The notes under the pieces were generated by a model. The model worked only from the letters and a program-made list of their open reading frames with translations. It was not told the DNA's origin and ran no database searches. The translations under genes and the position numbers were made by a program. This document shows, piece after piece, positions 38,370 to 47,562 of a stretch of 64,000 bases of DNA (position 1 is the first letter of the stretch; every line of letters begins with the position of its first letter). This DNA comes from an uncultured Methylophaga sp. (GTDB taxonomy: Bacteria > Pseudomonadota > Gammaproteobacteria > Nitrosococcales > Methylophagaceae), in the NCBI RefSeq assembly GCF_947259025.1, contig NZ_CAMYKO010000002.1:186001-250000 (forward strand). The letters run 5' to 3'.

Positions 38370-39300
38370 CGACTTCTTCTTTTTGAATAACCTTCATAAA
38401 GACATCTTCCAGGCTGTGCTGCTCCGGCATCATCAGCGTCAGTTGCCAATCATCCTCAACAGCACGGCGCAGCAGGGACTGGGTTGGATTGTGATGTGGC
38501 TGGTAATGCAGCCGATAGCGTTTGTCGCTGAGGCTGTCAATTCTCTCTATGCCATCAAGCCGTTGCAGCAAAGCGGTTTGCAAGGGTTTTTCGAACTCGA
38601 CCAGCAGGGTTGAGGCCTGCATCTGCTCACCCAGTTTGTCGATATTATCGTTAAACAGTAATTGTCCCTGCGAAATGATTTGCACCCGATCGCAGAGCAT
38701 CTGCACCTCGGGCAGGATATGGGTCGACAGAATGACGCTGTGTTTATCCGCTATGTCACGAATCAACTGGCGGATTTCACGGATTTGAATCGGATCCAGC
38801 CCTGAGGTCGGTTCATCCAGAATCACCACCGAGGGCGAATGGATAATCGCCTGGGCAATGCCTACCCGTTGCTGATAGCCCTTGGACAGGTTGCCGATAA
38901 GGCGTTGCTGCACCTCTCTCAGGCCACAGCGCTCGATGGCGGTATCCACGGCGGCTTTGTGCTGTTTTTTATCAATTTGATTGAGGCGGGCACAGAACTG
39001 CAGAAATTCCCGCACCGTGTGTTCGCGATACAGTGGCGGCGCTTCCGGCAGATAGCCGATATGGGCCTTGGCTTGGCGGGGATAGTCTAGCAGATCAATG
39101 CCGTTAATGTGGATCTCGCCATGATCCGGTGCCAGATTGCCGCTGAGCATGCGCATGGTGGTACTTTTGCCGGCGCCGTTGGGGCCCAGAAAACCAACGA
39201 CCTCGCCTTGTTTGACATTGAAACTGACATTATCGACTGCGGTTTTACCGGCAAACTGTCGTGACAGTTGTGAGGCCTCCAGCAATACGTTCTCGCTCAT
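38362..39300 (-). CDS. ABC transporter ATP-binding protein (GldA/CcmA-type)
   Basis: A 312-residue ATPase. Walker A is GPNGAGKSTTMRML, the signature LSKGYQQRVGIAQA, Walker B VVILDEPTSGLDP, followed by the H-loop in ILSTHILPE. A C-terminal extension of about 85 residues is typical of ABC-2 drug/polymer-type ATPases. It is the first gene of the four-gene unit ATPase-permease-GldG-DUF4340, then mutM. The EAL-HDOD gene ends 4 nt upstream, so it may be read from the same transcript. Confidence 0.93.
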   Translation of the reverse strand: MSENVLLEASQLSRQFAGKTAVDNVSFNVKQGEVVGFLGPNGAGKSTTMRMLSGNLAPDHGEIHINGIDLLDYPRQAKAHIGYLPEAPPLYREHTVREFLQFCARLNQIDKKQHKAAVDTAIERCGLREVQQRLIGNLSKGYQQRVGIAQAIIHSPSVVILDEPTSGLDPIQIREIRQLIRDIADKHSVILSTHILPEVQMLCDRVQIISQGQLLFNDNIDKLGEQMQASTLLVEFEKPLQTALLQRLDGIERIDSLSDKRYRLHYQPHHNPTQSLLRRAVEDDWQLTLMMPEQHSLEDVFMKVIQKEEVDV

Positions 39301-39304
39301 AGTG

Positions 39305-40528
39305 TCAGATCGTTTCCTTCGCTTTCATGGTCCATTCTGTGGCCTGCAGATAATAATGACTGAATTGCTCCATGCTGACGTATTTTTCACTGACGTTATT
39401 CCAATCACCCTGTTCGTAAGACAGCACATCGCCGAGCAGTTCTCCGAGCGATCCGCTGCGTTCTTTCAGTGCTGATTTTGTTGCATCAGCCAATGGCAGC
39501 GGGTCGATAATATCAGCCATCTGGCGATCCAGCATCGCATCAATGGTAGAGAACAACCCGACAATAAAGCCGCTTTCCGCATTACAACCGTAAGCTTCGG
39601 CCAATGACTCGCACATCTTGGCGCGAATCAGCGAGAAGTCAAGTAACTCCTTGGGTTTGCAGTTAACTTCACTCATCGCAATCAGCGTAGTCCAGGTGGT
39701 GATAGCTTTCAGCCCCAGAATCACCAGACCTTCATGGATGGAGTTAATTTTTCGTGGTAAAGCCAGAGCGGCGGAATTGAGCAAACGCAGCAGCTTATAG
39801 GTGAGGCCGGCATCGCGGCTGATGATGGCCTCGACATCCTCAAAATCGGTGTCGGCCCGCTGCAACTGATGGACGAGCTCCAGCACTGTTTGATGATGGG
39901 CAGGTACCGCTTTGTCTTCAATGATGTCGGGCTTGCAGAAAAAGAAGCCCTGGAAATAATCAAAGCCTAGTTCCATGCACAGCTCATAATCAGCCTGAGT
40001 CTCGACTTTTTCTGCCAGAAGTTTGAGATTGTACTGACGCAACAGGCTGACGTGTTCACGCAGCTCAGCCTCATTGAGGGCAAGAATATCAATCTTGACG
40101 ATGGAGGCCAGCTCAACCAGCGGCCGCAAAGCCTCGTTGAAAATAAAATCATCCAGCGCAATCACGTAACCTCGGGCTTTGAGCTTACGCAGGCCGTCCA
40201 GTACTTCATCATCGACTTCGATGTCTTCCAGCAGCTCCAGCACCACATTGCTCTGGCTGGCAGGGATGGGTTCATCATTGAGAATAAAAGAACGGGTCAG
40301 GTTGATAAATGCAATATGTCCCCCGGTTACCCGCTCAATACCCAGTTCCAGAAAGGTGTAATTGATAACCCGGCTGGTAGCGACATCGGCCGACAGTTCA
40401 CTCAGATCGGCCGTTAAATCCTGGCGGGTACGGCGGAACAGCAGTTCATAGGCGTATAGCTGACAGTGGCGGTCCAAGATGGGCTGTCTGGCAATGATGG
40501 CAACTGATGATGTAGCTGATTGGCTCAT
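39305..40528 (-). CDS. EAL-HDOD signalling protein with degenerate EAL
   Basis: A 407-residue cytoplasmic protein of the YuxH/CdgJ type: an EAL-like domain (about 8-205) followed by an HDOD domain (about 210-390). The catalytic EAL signature is replaced by YELLFR, and the DDFGTGYS loop reads ALDDFIFNEALRP, so phosphodiesterase activity is unlikely. It more likely binds a partner or c-di-GMP. In Vibrio cholerae a relative (CdgJ) affects motility. A terminator separates it from the rpmB-rpmG transcript upstream, so it probably has its own promoter. Confidence 0.88.
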   Translation of the reverse strand: MSQSATSSVAIIARQPILDRHCQLYAYELLFRRTRQDLTADLSELSADVATSRVINYTFLELGIERVTGGHIAFINLTRSFILNDEPIPASQSNVVLELLEDIEVDDEVLDGLRKLKARGYVIALDDFIFNEALRPLVELASIVKIDILALNEAELREHVSLLRQYNLKLLAEKVETQADYELCMELGFDYFQGFFFCKPDIIEDKAVPAHHQTVLELVHQLQRADTDFEDVEAIISRDAGLTYKLLRLLNSAALALPRKINSIHEGLVILGLKAITTWTTLIAMSEVNCKPKELLDFSLIRAKMCESLAEAYGCNAESGFIVGLFSTIDAMLDRQMADIIDPLPLADATKSALKERSGSLGELLGDVLSYEQGDWNNVSEKYVSMEQFSHYYLQATEWTMKAKETI

Positions 40529-40576
40529 GCTGAATTTCCGATAAACACCACGACATAGTAATCAGTTTACGGACAC

Positions 40577-40603
40577 AAAAAAACCCGCGATAGCGGGCTT
40601 TTT
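40577..40603 (-). terminator. Rho-independent terminator after rpmG
   Basis: On the minus strand AAAGCCCGC and GCGGGTTT pair around a short loop and run into seven Ts (plus-strand A tract 40577-40583). It lies about 25 nt after the rpmG stop. Confidence 0.92.
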
Positions 40604-40627
40604 CGGAATCCATATCAAGTAGCGAAA

Positions 40628-40783
40628 TTACTTGATTTTGGCTTCTTTGTACATGACATGCTTGCGAACAACGGGATCAAACTTTTTGATCTCCATTTTT
40701 TCCGGCATGTTACGTTTGTTTTTGTCTGTGGTGTAGAAGTGACCAGTACCTGCAGACGAAACGAGTCTAATTTTATCGCGCAT
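40628..40783 (-). CDS. rpmG: 50S ribosomal protein L33
   Basis: A 51-residue ribosomal protein, so short that simple ORF scans may miss it. The minus strand reads [20 protein letters not shown], continues [18 protein letters not shown] and ends [10 protein letters not shown], matching proteobacterial L33 along its whole length. It is of the cysteine-free (zinc-independent) form. It lies 10 nt after rpmB with an AGGAG site, and ends just before a strong terminator. Confidence 0.96.
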   Translation of the reverse strand: MRDKIRLVSSAGTGHFYTTDKNKRNMPEKMEIKKFDPVVRKHVMYKEAKIK

Positions 40784-40793
40784 CTCTTATCTC

Positions 40794-41030
40794 CTAGATT
40801 TTTTCGCCGCGGGCACGCATTTCAGTCAGAACGACATCTATGCCTTTCTTATCGATAATGCGCAGACCGTGGTTGCTGACACGCAGTTTAACCCAGCGGT
40901 TTTCAGACTCAACCCAGAAACGGTGAGATTGAAGGTTGGGTAAAAAACGACGTTTTGTTTTGTTGTGAGCGTGGGAAACGTTGTTACCGCTCATTGGGCG
41001 TTTGCCCGTAACCTGACATACTCTGGCCAT
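40794..41030 (-). CDS. rpmB: 50S ribosomal protein L28
   Basis: A 78-residue ribosomal protein beginning [20 protein letters not shown], the standard L28 N-terminus, followed by [14 protein letters not shown] and ending RARGEKI. It is the cysteine-poor, zinc-free version. rpmB-rpmG is a conserved two-gene operon; in many gammaproteobacteria it lies near mutM, as here at some distance. Confidence 0.97.
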   Translation of the reverse strand: MARVCQVTGKRPMSGNNVSHAHNKTKRRFLPNLQSHRFWVESENRWVKLRVSNHGLRIIDKKGIDVVLTEMRARGEKI

Positions 41031-41096
41031 TTTAGAACCTGCTCCTGATGAACTTTTTCAACACAGGGTGCCAACCAAGGTCCCTGCCTGCATCTA

Positions 41097-41115
41097 TATA
41101 AAGCCGGACTTTATA
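41097..41115 (-). promoter_or_regulatory. Inverted repeat in the rpmB promoter region
   Basis: TATAAAG and CTTTATA are perfect 7-bp arms around a 5-nt spacer, about 70-85 nt before rpmB. Each arm also resembles a -10 element on the minus strand, so the repeat could be an operator over the rpmBG promoter. Alternatively it is the terminator stem of the upstream tlpA-like gene, though no T tract follows. Confidence 0.4.
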
Positions 41116-41144
41116 CCATAACAGCTTTCAGATGTGTAGTGATT

Positions 41145-41660
41145 TTATGATTGTGCCGGTGTAAGGCCCATTGATGCGAGTTTTTGTTTTACTGATTCGA
41201 TCTTCAGCTCACCGATTTTGCGCATCACGATTTCACCTTCAGGCGAGATCAGGAAATGCGTGGGTGTGACCCGCACATTATCAAAGGCCGCTGTCATTTT
41301 ACCTTCCTCATCCCAGGTAATCAGGTAGGGTAGGCCCTTGTTTTCACGCATGGCCTTGATGTGTTGTGGATGGTCGTGAGGCATGGCGACACTGAGCATA
41401 GCCAGTCCCTGGTCAGCATATTCCTGATGCAACGCAATCAGTTCAGGCATCTCCTTGATACAGCCGGGGCAGTCGGTGGCCCAGAAGATCATCAGAATGG
41501 GCTGGCCTTTGTAATCCGCCAGTTGGTGCTGACCGCCATCAATATCAGTAAAGCTGATCTCCGGCATCGGCTGTCTGGAGCCCGGCATCAGCATTACTGT
41601 GGATAAGGCAGCCACAGCTACAATAAGAGCGATGAGAATATTTCTAGTTACAGGTTTCAT
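41145..41660 (-). CDS. TlpA/ResA-like membrane-anchored thioredoxin
   Basis: A 171-residue envelope thioredoxin. An N-terminal helix (about 8-26) anchors or exports it, then a thioredoxin fold with active site Cys64-Pro-Gly-Cys67 in FWATDCPGCIKEMPEL. The cis-Pro region is VRVTPTHFLIS. The TlpA/AhpC-TSA family typically reduces cysteines during cytochrome c maturation or copper-site assembly. Its ATG overlaps the stop of the acetolactate synthase-like gene by 4 nt, an unexpected partner. The exact target is unknown. Confidence 0.85.
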   Translation of the reverse strand: MKPVTRNILIALIVAVAALSTVMLMPGSRQPMPEISFTDIDGGQHQLADYKGQPILMIFWATDCPGCIKEMPELIALHQEYADQGLAMLSVAMPHDHPQHIKAMRENKGLPYLITWDEEGKMTAAFDNVRVTPTHFLISPEGEIVMRKIGELKIESVKQKLASMGLTPAQS

Positions 41661-43288
41661 GTGCTTAAGGTCAGTTGTCCCAGGGTTTCAGTCAGCTTCA
41701 GATTTTCCCGGTAATCGACCGGACAATCAATCACCGTGACGGTATCACGCGCCAAAGCCTGCTTGAGTACCGGCATTAAATCTTCGGTTTGTTCCACTCT
41801 GACACCGACCGCACCGAAAGATTGCGCATACTGAACAAAATCCGGATTGGTGAAATCCACATGGCTGGTGCGGCCGAATTCGTTCTGCTGTTTCCATTCA
41901 ATCAGACCGTAGCTGGCATCATTCCAGATCAGGATAACGATGGGAATATGCAGACGCATGGCCGTTTCGATTTCCTGAGAATTCATCATAAAACCGGCGT
42001 CACCGGTGACAGCCACGACCTTGCGTTCAGGATGCGCCAGCTTGGCGGCGATGGCGCCGGGCACGGCAATGCCCATACTGGCAAAGCCATTGGAGATAAT
42101 GCAGGTGTTGGGGTATTCGCAGCGGAACATGCGCGACATCCACATCTTATGGGCACCAACATCACAGACCACGATGTCTTCCAGATCCATCGCAGTACGC
42201 AGATCCCAGATGATTTTCTGGGGTTTGACGGGAAACTCTGTGTCGTCCCGGTGCAGGTTCATCTCCTTAATCAGGCTGTCGCGCAGAATACGCAGCGCCT
42301 TACCTTCGTGGGGCGAAGTGAGCGCAGCAATCCGGTTCAGGCTGTGGCAGATATTGCCGACCACGGCGAGTGACACGCTGTAATGGGCATCAACTTCAGC
42401 GTGGCTGGTGTCAATGTGAATAATGGTGCGATCGCGCGACGGGTGCCACAGGTAAGGATGGTATTCAACCATATCGTAGCCGATGCAGATAATGACATCA
42501 GCCCCGGCAAAGCCGCAGTTGGCGTAATCATTGGACTGTAAACCGACACTGCCCAGCGCCATCGGGTGCCGAAACGGAATCACGCCTTTGGCCATAAAGG
42601 TGTTAGCCACCGGAATGCCCAGTTTTTCGGCAAATTGAGACAATTCCTCACAGGCCTGAGAGCGGACCACGCCATTGCCGGCCAGAATAATCGGATTCTG
42701 GGCATTGGTGATGATTTCAGCGGCGCGCTCGATCTGCTCGGCGGCAGGTTCCGGGGGCGAGGTGTGTCTGACCCGTAGCGGCACATCGTCAATATTCATC
42801 TCGGCGATGTTTTCCGGAAACTCAATAAAGCAGGCACCGGTTTTTTCGGTCTGGGCCAGATCAAAAGCTTTACGCACGATTTCCGGTATCACGTTGGGGC
42901 TGACAATACGGGTGGAATACTTGGTAATAGGCAGGAACATGGCTTCCAGGTCCAGTACCTGATGCGATTCCTTGTGCAGGCGATGCGTAGACGCCTGACC
43001 GGCAATGGCGACCAGCGGCGCGTGATCCATATTGGCGTCGGCGACGCCGGTAATCAGGTTGGTCGCACCGGGACCCAGGGTGCCGATACAGACCCCGGCA
43101 CGGCCGGTCAGTCTGCCATAGACATCAGCCATAAAAGCCGCGCCCTGTTCATGGCGGGTGGTGATAAAGCGGATATTGGCATCGAGAATGGCATCTATGA
43201 CATCCAGGTTTTCCTCTCCCGGAATGCCAAATAAAAATTCCACACCTTCGTTTTCCAGTGCCTTGATAAACAGTTCTGCAGCTTTCAT
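41657..43288 (-). CDS. Acetolactate synthase-like thiamine-diphosphate enzyme
   Basis: A 543-residue three-domain enzyme. The activating Glu is in TTRHEQGAAFMADVYGR, followed by GTLGPGATNLITG. The ThDP/Mg2+ motif starts GDAGFMMNSQEIETA and ends in IWNDASYGLI. Length and sequence fit the acetolactate synthase large-subunit family, closest in style to the catabolic (AlsS-type) forms because no small regulatory ilvH-like gene is adjacent. Other members of the ThDP superfamily cannot be excluded. An AAGGAA site precedes the ATG. It is followed by an overlapping thioredoxin gene. Confidence 0.85.
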   Translation of the reverse strand: MKAAELFIKALENEGVEFLFGIPGEENLDVIDAILDANIRFITTRHEQGAAFMADVYGRLTGRAGVCIGTLGPGATNLITGVADANMDHAPLVAIAGQASTHRLHKESHQVLDLEAMFLPITKYSTRIVSPNVIPEIVRKAFDLAQTEKTGACFIEFPENIAEMNIDDVPLRVRHTSPPEPAAEQIERAAEIITNAQNPIILAGNGVVRSQACEELSQFAEKLGIPVANTFMAKGVIPFRHPMALGSVGLQSNDYANCGFAGADVIICIGYDMVEYHPYLWHPSRDRTIIHIDTSHAEVDAHYSVSLAVVGNICHSLNRIAALTSPHEGKALRILRDSLIKEMNLHRDDTEFPVKPQKIIWDLRTAMDLEDIVVCDVGAHKMWMSRMFRCEYPNTCIISNGFASMGIAVPGAIAAKLAHPERKVVAVTGDAGFMMNSQEIETAMRLHIPIVILIWNDASYGLIEWKQQNEFGRTSHVDFTNPDFVQYAQSFGAVGVRVEQTEDLMPVLKQALARDTVTVIDCPVDYRENLKLTETLGQLTLST

Positions 43289-43356
43289 TGAGCGGCTTCC
43301 TTTTCCCGTTCTGATCGTGTTGCAAGGATAGCAGATTAGGTTTTGTTTACATGACC

Positions 43357-43551
43357 AACCACAGAGGCACAGAGGGCACAGAGTTAATAAACATAATCAT
43401 CCGCAGATTACGCCGATTTTCATAGATTAATAAAACAGACTACGAAAAGCCTGCTGAGCAAATAAGCTTGGTGTTCGCGTTGGTGACCAAAATATCTGTG
43501 TAAATCCGTATAATTTGCGGATAGTTTCAAAACCTCTGTGCCTCTGTGGTT
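43357..43551. repeat. Nested inverted-repeat element (MITE-like)
   Basis: A 195-nt element between the acetolactate synthase gene and the gatA terminator. The outer arms are a perfect 19-bp inverted repeat: AACCACAGAGGCACAGAGG at 43357-43375 and its complement at 43533-43551. An inner pair, 43399-43419 (starting ATCCGCAGATTACG) and 43502-43522, is about 80% complementary. The middle is AT-rich and has no ORF. Both arm types resemble dispersed intergenic repeats seen in many bacterial genomes. The structure suggests a non-autonomous mobile element or a transcribed hairpin. No clear target-site duplication was seen. Confidence 0.8.
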
Positions 43552-43557
43552 AAACAA

Positions 43558-43582
43558 CAAAAAAGGGGCCGAGGCCCCTTTT
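43558..43582 (-). terminator. Rho-independent terminator after gatA
   Basis: AAAAGGGGC and GCCCCTTTT pair around a 4-nt loop and, on the minus strand, run into six Ts. It lies just past the gatA stop and ends the gatC-gatA transcript. Confidence 0.93.
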
Positions 43583-43590
43583 CTTTATGC

Positions 43591-45045
43591 TTATTTGAAC
43601 GCTTCCGGTGTGTGCCGGTGCCAGTCGGTTTCCTGCTGGTATTTATGGGCAATATTGAGCAGGCGGGCTTCGTTAAAGTAGTTACCAATGATTTGTAGCC
43701 CTACAGGCATATCATCGACAAAGCCTGCCGGAATAGACATGCCGGGCAGACCGGCGAGATTCACATTGATTGTGTAGATATCTTCCATGTACATGGCAAC
43801 CGGATCATCGGTTTTCTCGCCGAAGCGGAATGCCGGTGTCGGTGCTGATGGGCCCATGATGACATCAACATCTTCGTAAGCTTTTAGGAAGTCATCACGG
43901 ATCAGGCGGCGGCATTGCTGGGCTTTCAGGTAATAAGCATCGTAATAACCGGCCGACAGCGCATAGGTGCCGATCATGATGCGGCGTTTGACTTCATCAC
44001 CAAAGCCCTCGCCGCGTGAGCGGGTGTAGAGATCCATCAGATCTTTGGGATCGTCAGCACGGTGACCGAACCGCACGCCATCCATGCGTGACAGGTTGGA
44101 AGAACATTCTGCCGGTGCCACCACATAATAAGTCGGCACCGCCAGGTGAGAGTTGGGCAGGGTGATTTCTTTCAGGGTAGCGCCCAGCGACTCATACGTC
44201 TTGATGGCGTTTTGCACGGTTTCAGCCACGCGCGAGTCCAGACCCTCGCCGAAATACTCTTTGGGGAGGCCGATGGTCAGGCCTTCCAGAGAGTCATTCA
44301 GTGTTGCTGTGTAGTCGGGCACTTCGCGATCGACGCTGGTGGAGTCACGCGGGTCAAAACCCGACATCACATTCATCAGCCAGGCGGCATCTTCAGCGCT
44401 GTTGGCCATGGGGCCAGCCTGATCCAGGCTGGAGGCGAAAGCAATCATGCCATAACGGGAAATACGGCCATAAGTGGGCTTGAGGCCGGTCAGATTACAT
44501 AATGATGCCGGCTGACGAATGGAGCCGCCGGTATCAGTTCCTGTGGCAATCGGGGCCAGCCGGGCAGCCATCGCTGAAGCTGAACCACCGGATGAACCAC
44601 CTGGTACGCGGTCAGTGTCCCAGGGGTTTTTCACCGGGCCGTAAAAACTGGTCTCATTGGAAGAGCCCATGGCGAACTCGTCCATATTGGTCTTACCCAG
44701 GGTGACCATGCCGGCAGCGTCGATTTTTTCCACCACGGTGGCATCGTAGGGTGAAATAAACTTGTCCAGCATCTTGGAGCCACAGCTGGTGCGAACACCC
44801 TTGGTGCAGAAAATGTCTTTGTGAGCCAGCGGGATACCGGTCAGCGGACCGGCGTTGTTTGCGGCCAGCAGTTTGTCTGCGGCTCTGGCCTGTTCCAGTG
44901 CCCGTTCATCGGTCACGCTAATAAAGGCATTGAGGTTGCCATTATGCTGATTGATACGGTCCAGGTAATGCTGGGTCAGTTCAACACTGCTGATTTCGCC
45001 GTTTTGCAGGGCTGTCGAGAGTTCTGGGAGTGATTTGTTATGCAT
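43591..45045 (-). CDS. gatA: Glutamyl-tRNA(Gln) amidotransferase subunit A
   Basis: GatA is the amidase that releases ammonia from glutamine to convert Glu-tRNA(Gln) (and Asp-tRNA(Asn)) to the amide form. In the 484-residue protein the Ser-cis-Ser-Lys triad is Lys76 in [11 protein letters not shown], Ser151 in [13 protein letters not shown] and Ser175 in [11 protein letters not shown]. It follows gatC by 20 nt. The usual third gene, gatB, is not downstream: a terminator, a repeat element and an unrelated enzyme follow. gatB is needed for the enzyme, so it must lie elsewhere. Confidence 0.97.
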   Translation of the reverse strand: MHNKSLPELSTALQNGEISSVELTQHYLDRINQHNGNLNAFISVTDERALEQARAADKLLAANNAGPLTGIPLAHKDIFCTKGVRTSCGSKMLDKFISPYDATVVEKIDAAGMVTLGKTNMDEFAMGSSNETSFYGPVKNPWDTDRVPGGSSGGSASAMAARLAPIATGTDTGGSIRQPASLCNLTGLKPTYGRISRYGMIAFASSLDQAGPMANSAEDAAWLMNVMSGFDPRDSTSVDREVPDYTATLNDSLEGLTIGLPKEYFGEGLDSRVAETVQNAIKTYESLGATLKEITLPNSHLAVPTYYVVAPAECSSNLSRMDGVRFGHRADDPKDLMDLYTRSRGEGFGDEVKRRIMIGTYALSAGYYDAYYLKAQQCRRLIRDDFLKAYEDVDVIMGPSAPTPAFRFGEKTDDPVAMYMEDIYTINVNLAGLPGMSIPAGFVDDMPVGLQIIGNYFNEARLLNIAHKYQQETDWHRHTPEAFK

Positions 45046-45065
45046 GAATGAGCCTGTAACGCGGG

Positions 45066-45353
45066 TTATTCGATGACTTGAGGAACCAGATAGACACCGG
45101 CTTCAGTCTTGGGAGCAATAGCCTGAAAGGCTTCACGCTGATCAACTTCGGTCACGCTGTCGGGGCGCAGTCTCTGATGCGCATCAAGCGGGTGAGCCAT
45201 GGGCGTGATGTTCTGGGTGTCGACCGCACTCATTTGTTCGACCAGATTGAGGATATTGTTCAGATCCCGTGCATAATCCGGGATGTCATTTTCCTGTATT
45301 GACAGGCGCGCCAGATGCGCAATTTTCTCTACGTCGCTCTTATCTAAACTCAT
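45066..45353 (-). CDS. gatC: Glutamyl-tRNA(Gln) amidotransferase subunit C
   Basis: GatC is the small subunit that wraps around GatA and GatB. From the ATG at 45353 it is 95 residues: [20 protein letters not shown], the typical N-terminus, and [24 protein letters not shown] at 45365 would add four residues, but GGAA sits at a better distance from the ATG. It is divergent from mreB with about 120 nt between starts, a common gammaproteobacterial arrangement. Confidence 0.95.
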   Translation of the reverse strand: MSLDKSDVEKIAHLARLSIQENDIPDYARDLNNILNLVEQMSAVDTQNITPMAHPLDAHQRLRPDSVTEVDQREAFQAIAPKTEAGVYLVPQVIE

Positions 45354-45437
45354 CGACAGTTCCAAATGTTTAAGTATTTAACAAAGTCAGAATTCTAAAC
45401 GAATAGTTGCTTGCCCAACAGCCTAAAGCGTTGCTAA

Positions 45438-46520
<1,083 letters not shown>

Positions 46521-46540
46521 TCTGAATTGGCATTAACAGC

Positions 46541-46579
46541 AAGACCTTTGCGAGTGCCGGGCATTTGCAAGGGTCTTTT
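46541..46579 (+). terminator. Attenuator-like hairpin between mreB and mreC
   Basis: AAGACCTTTGC (46541-46551) pairs with GCAAGGGTCTT (46567-46577), one G-U pair, around a 15-nt loop, followed by TT and then TTAGTTTT-type sequence. It lies 20 nt past the mreB stop and 18 nt before the proposed mreC start, so it could reduce read-through from mreB. Confidence 0.65.
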
Positions 46580-46596
46580 AGTTTTGGAACAGCGTT

Positions 46597-47562
46597 ATTA
46601 AACCGTTATTTACTCACAATCCATCGATCAATACCCGCATGCTGCTGGCTGTGCTGGCCTCACTGGCGGTGTTTTTCCTGGATTCACGACTGGATTATTT
46701 CAAGCCGGTGCGTTCGGTCCTGTCCACCGTGGTCTATCCGCTGCAGGCGACGGCCTCAATGCCCAGTAATTTTGTTGACTGGGTGGGGGAGTTTTTCCAG
46801 GATCGCGAGCAGTTGCGTGAGCAAATTACTGTACTCAATGCCAGTAATAAACTGCAAAGCCTCAGGCTGCAGAAAATGCAGGCGCTGGAACGCGAAAACA
46901 TGCGGCTGCGTGAACTGCTGGGCTCGTCTTTCCGACTGCAGGAGCGAGTACAGGTGGCAGAATTGCTGACCGTCGATCTGGATCCCTTCTCACAACAGGT
47001 CATTATCGATAAAGGTGAAAACTTTGGTGTCTATGTCGGCCAGCCCGTTCTGGATGCTCATGGCGTGATGGGACAGGTCACCGAAACCTCTTATCTGTCG
47101 AGCCGGGTGGTGTTACTCACTGATCCCAGTCACAGCATTCCGGTTCAGATTAATCGCAATGGCCTGCGAGCAGTAGTGACCGGCCGTGGTCTGGGAGAAA
47201 CCTTGAAGATGGACTTCCTGCCGCATAATGCCGATGTGCGCGCCGGTGATCAGCTGGTGACCTCCGGATTGGGCGGGCGTTTTCCGGTTGGCTATCCGGT
47301 AGGCAAAGTGGTGTCAGTGGAATTTCCCCAGGGTAAAGCCTTTGCCGATATCAAGGTGGCGCCGGCTGCGAATCTCTCAACCAGTCGCGAACTGATGCTG
47401 GTTTTGCCGGGTGAAAAAATCAGAACTGAACCCACGGTAGACACGCCGGCGGCATCCGAAGCCACCGCTACGGTCAGCCCCGCTGCTTCTGAAGCCAGCT
47501 CAACCTTAAGTGATAGCAACGGCGAGGACAATGCCGGGGAGCCTGCCGATGGCAATGAGTGA
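46597..47562 (+). CDS. mreC: Rod shape-determining protein MreC, probable ATT start
   Basis: MreC is a bitopic inner-membrane protein that links MreB to MreD and PBP2. Its coiled coil (about 65-115) is followed by a beta-rich periplasmic domain with VIDKGENFGVYVGQPV and VTSGLGGRFPVGYPVG. The first in-frame ATG (46639) starts in the membrane helix. The in-frame codons before it, starting at ATT 46597, read IKPLFTHNPSINTR, matching the conserved MreC N-terminus (MKPIFSRGPS in E. coli). GGAA lies 7 nt before that ATT. No ATG, GTG, TTG or CTG start lies between the TAG at 46579 and 46639. I therefore propose ATT initiation (321 aa); the fallback is ATG 46639 (307 aa). Confidence 0.93.
   Translation: MKPLFTHNPSINTRMLLAVLASLAVFFLDSRLDYFKPVRSVLSTVVYPLQATASMPSNFVDWVGEFFQDREQLREQITVLNASNKLQSLRLQKMQALERENMRLRELLGSSFRLQERVQVAELLTVDLDPFSQQVIIDKGENFGVYVGQPVLDAHGVMGQVTETSYLSSRVVLLTDPSHSIPVQINRNGLRAVVTGRGLGETLKMDFLPHNADVRAGDQLVTSGLGGRFPVGYPVGKVVSVEFPQGKAFADIKVAPAANLSTSRELMLVLPGEKIRTEPTVDTPAASEATATVSPAASEASSTLSDSNGEDNAGEPADGNE

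Noticed and set aside
36237-39300. Gliding motility locus
   Set aside because: Only GldA/F/G-like proteins are present, a combination common in non-gliding bacteria; no other gliding genes are seen.
43289-43557. Insertion sequence remnant with a transposase
   Set aside because: No reading frame of useful length and no transposase similarity; only the inverted-repeat structure is supported.
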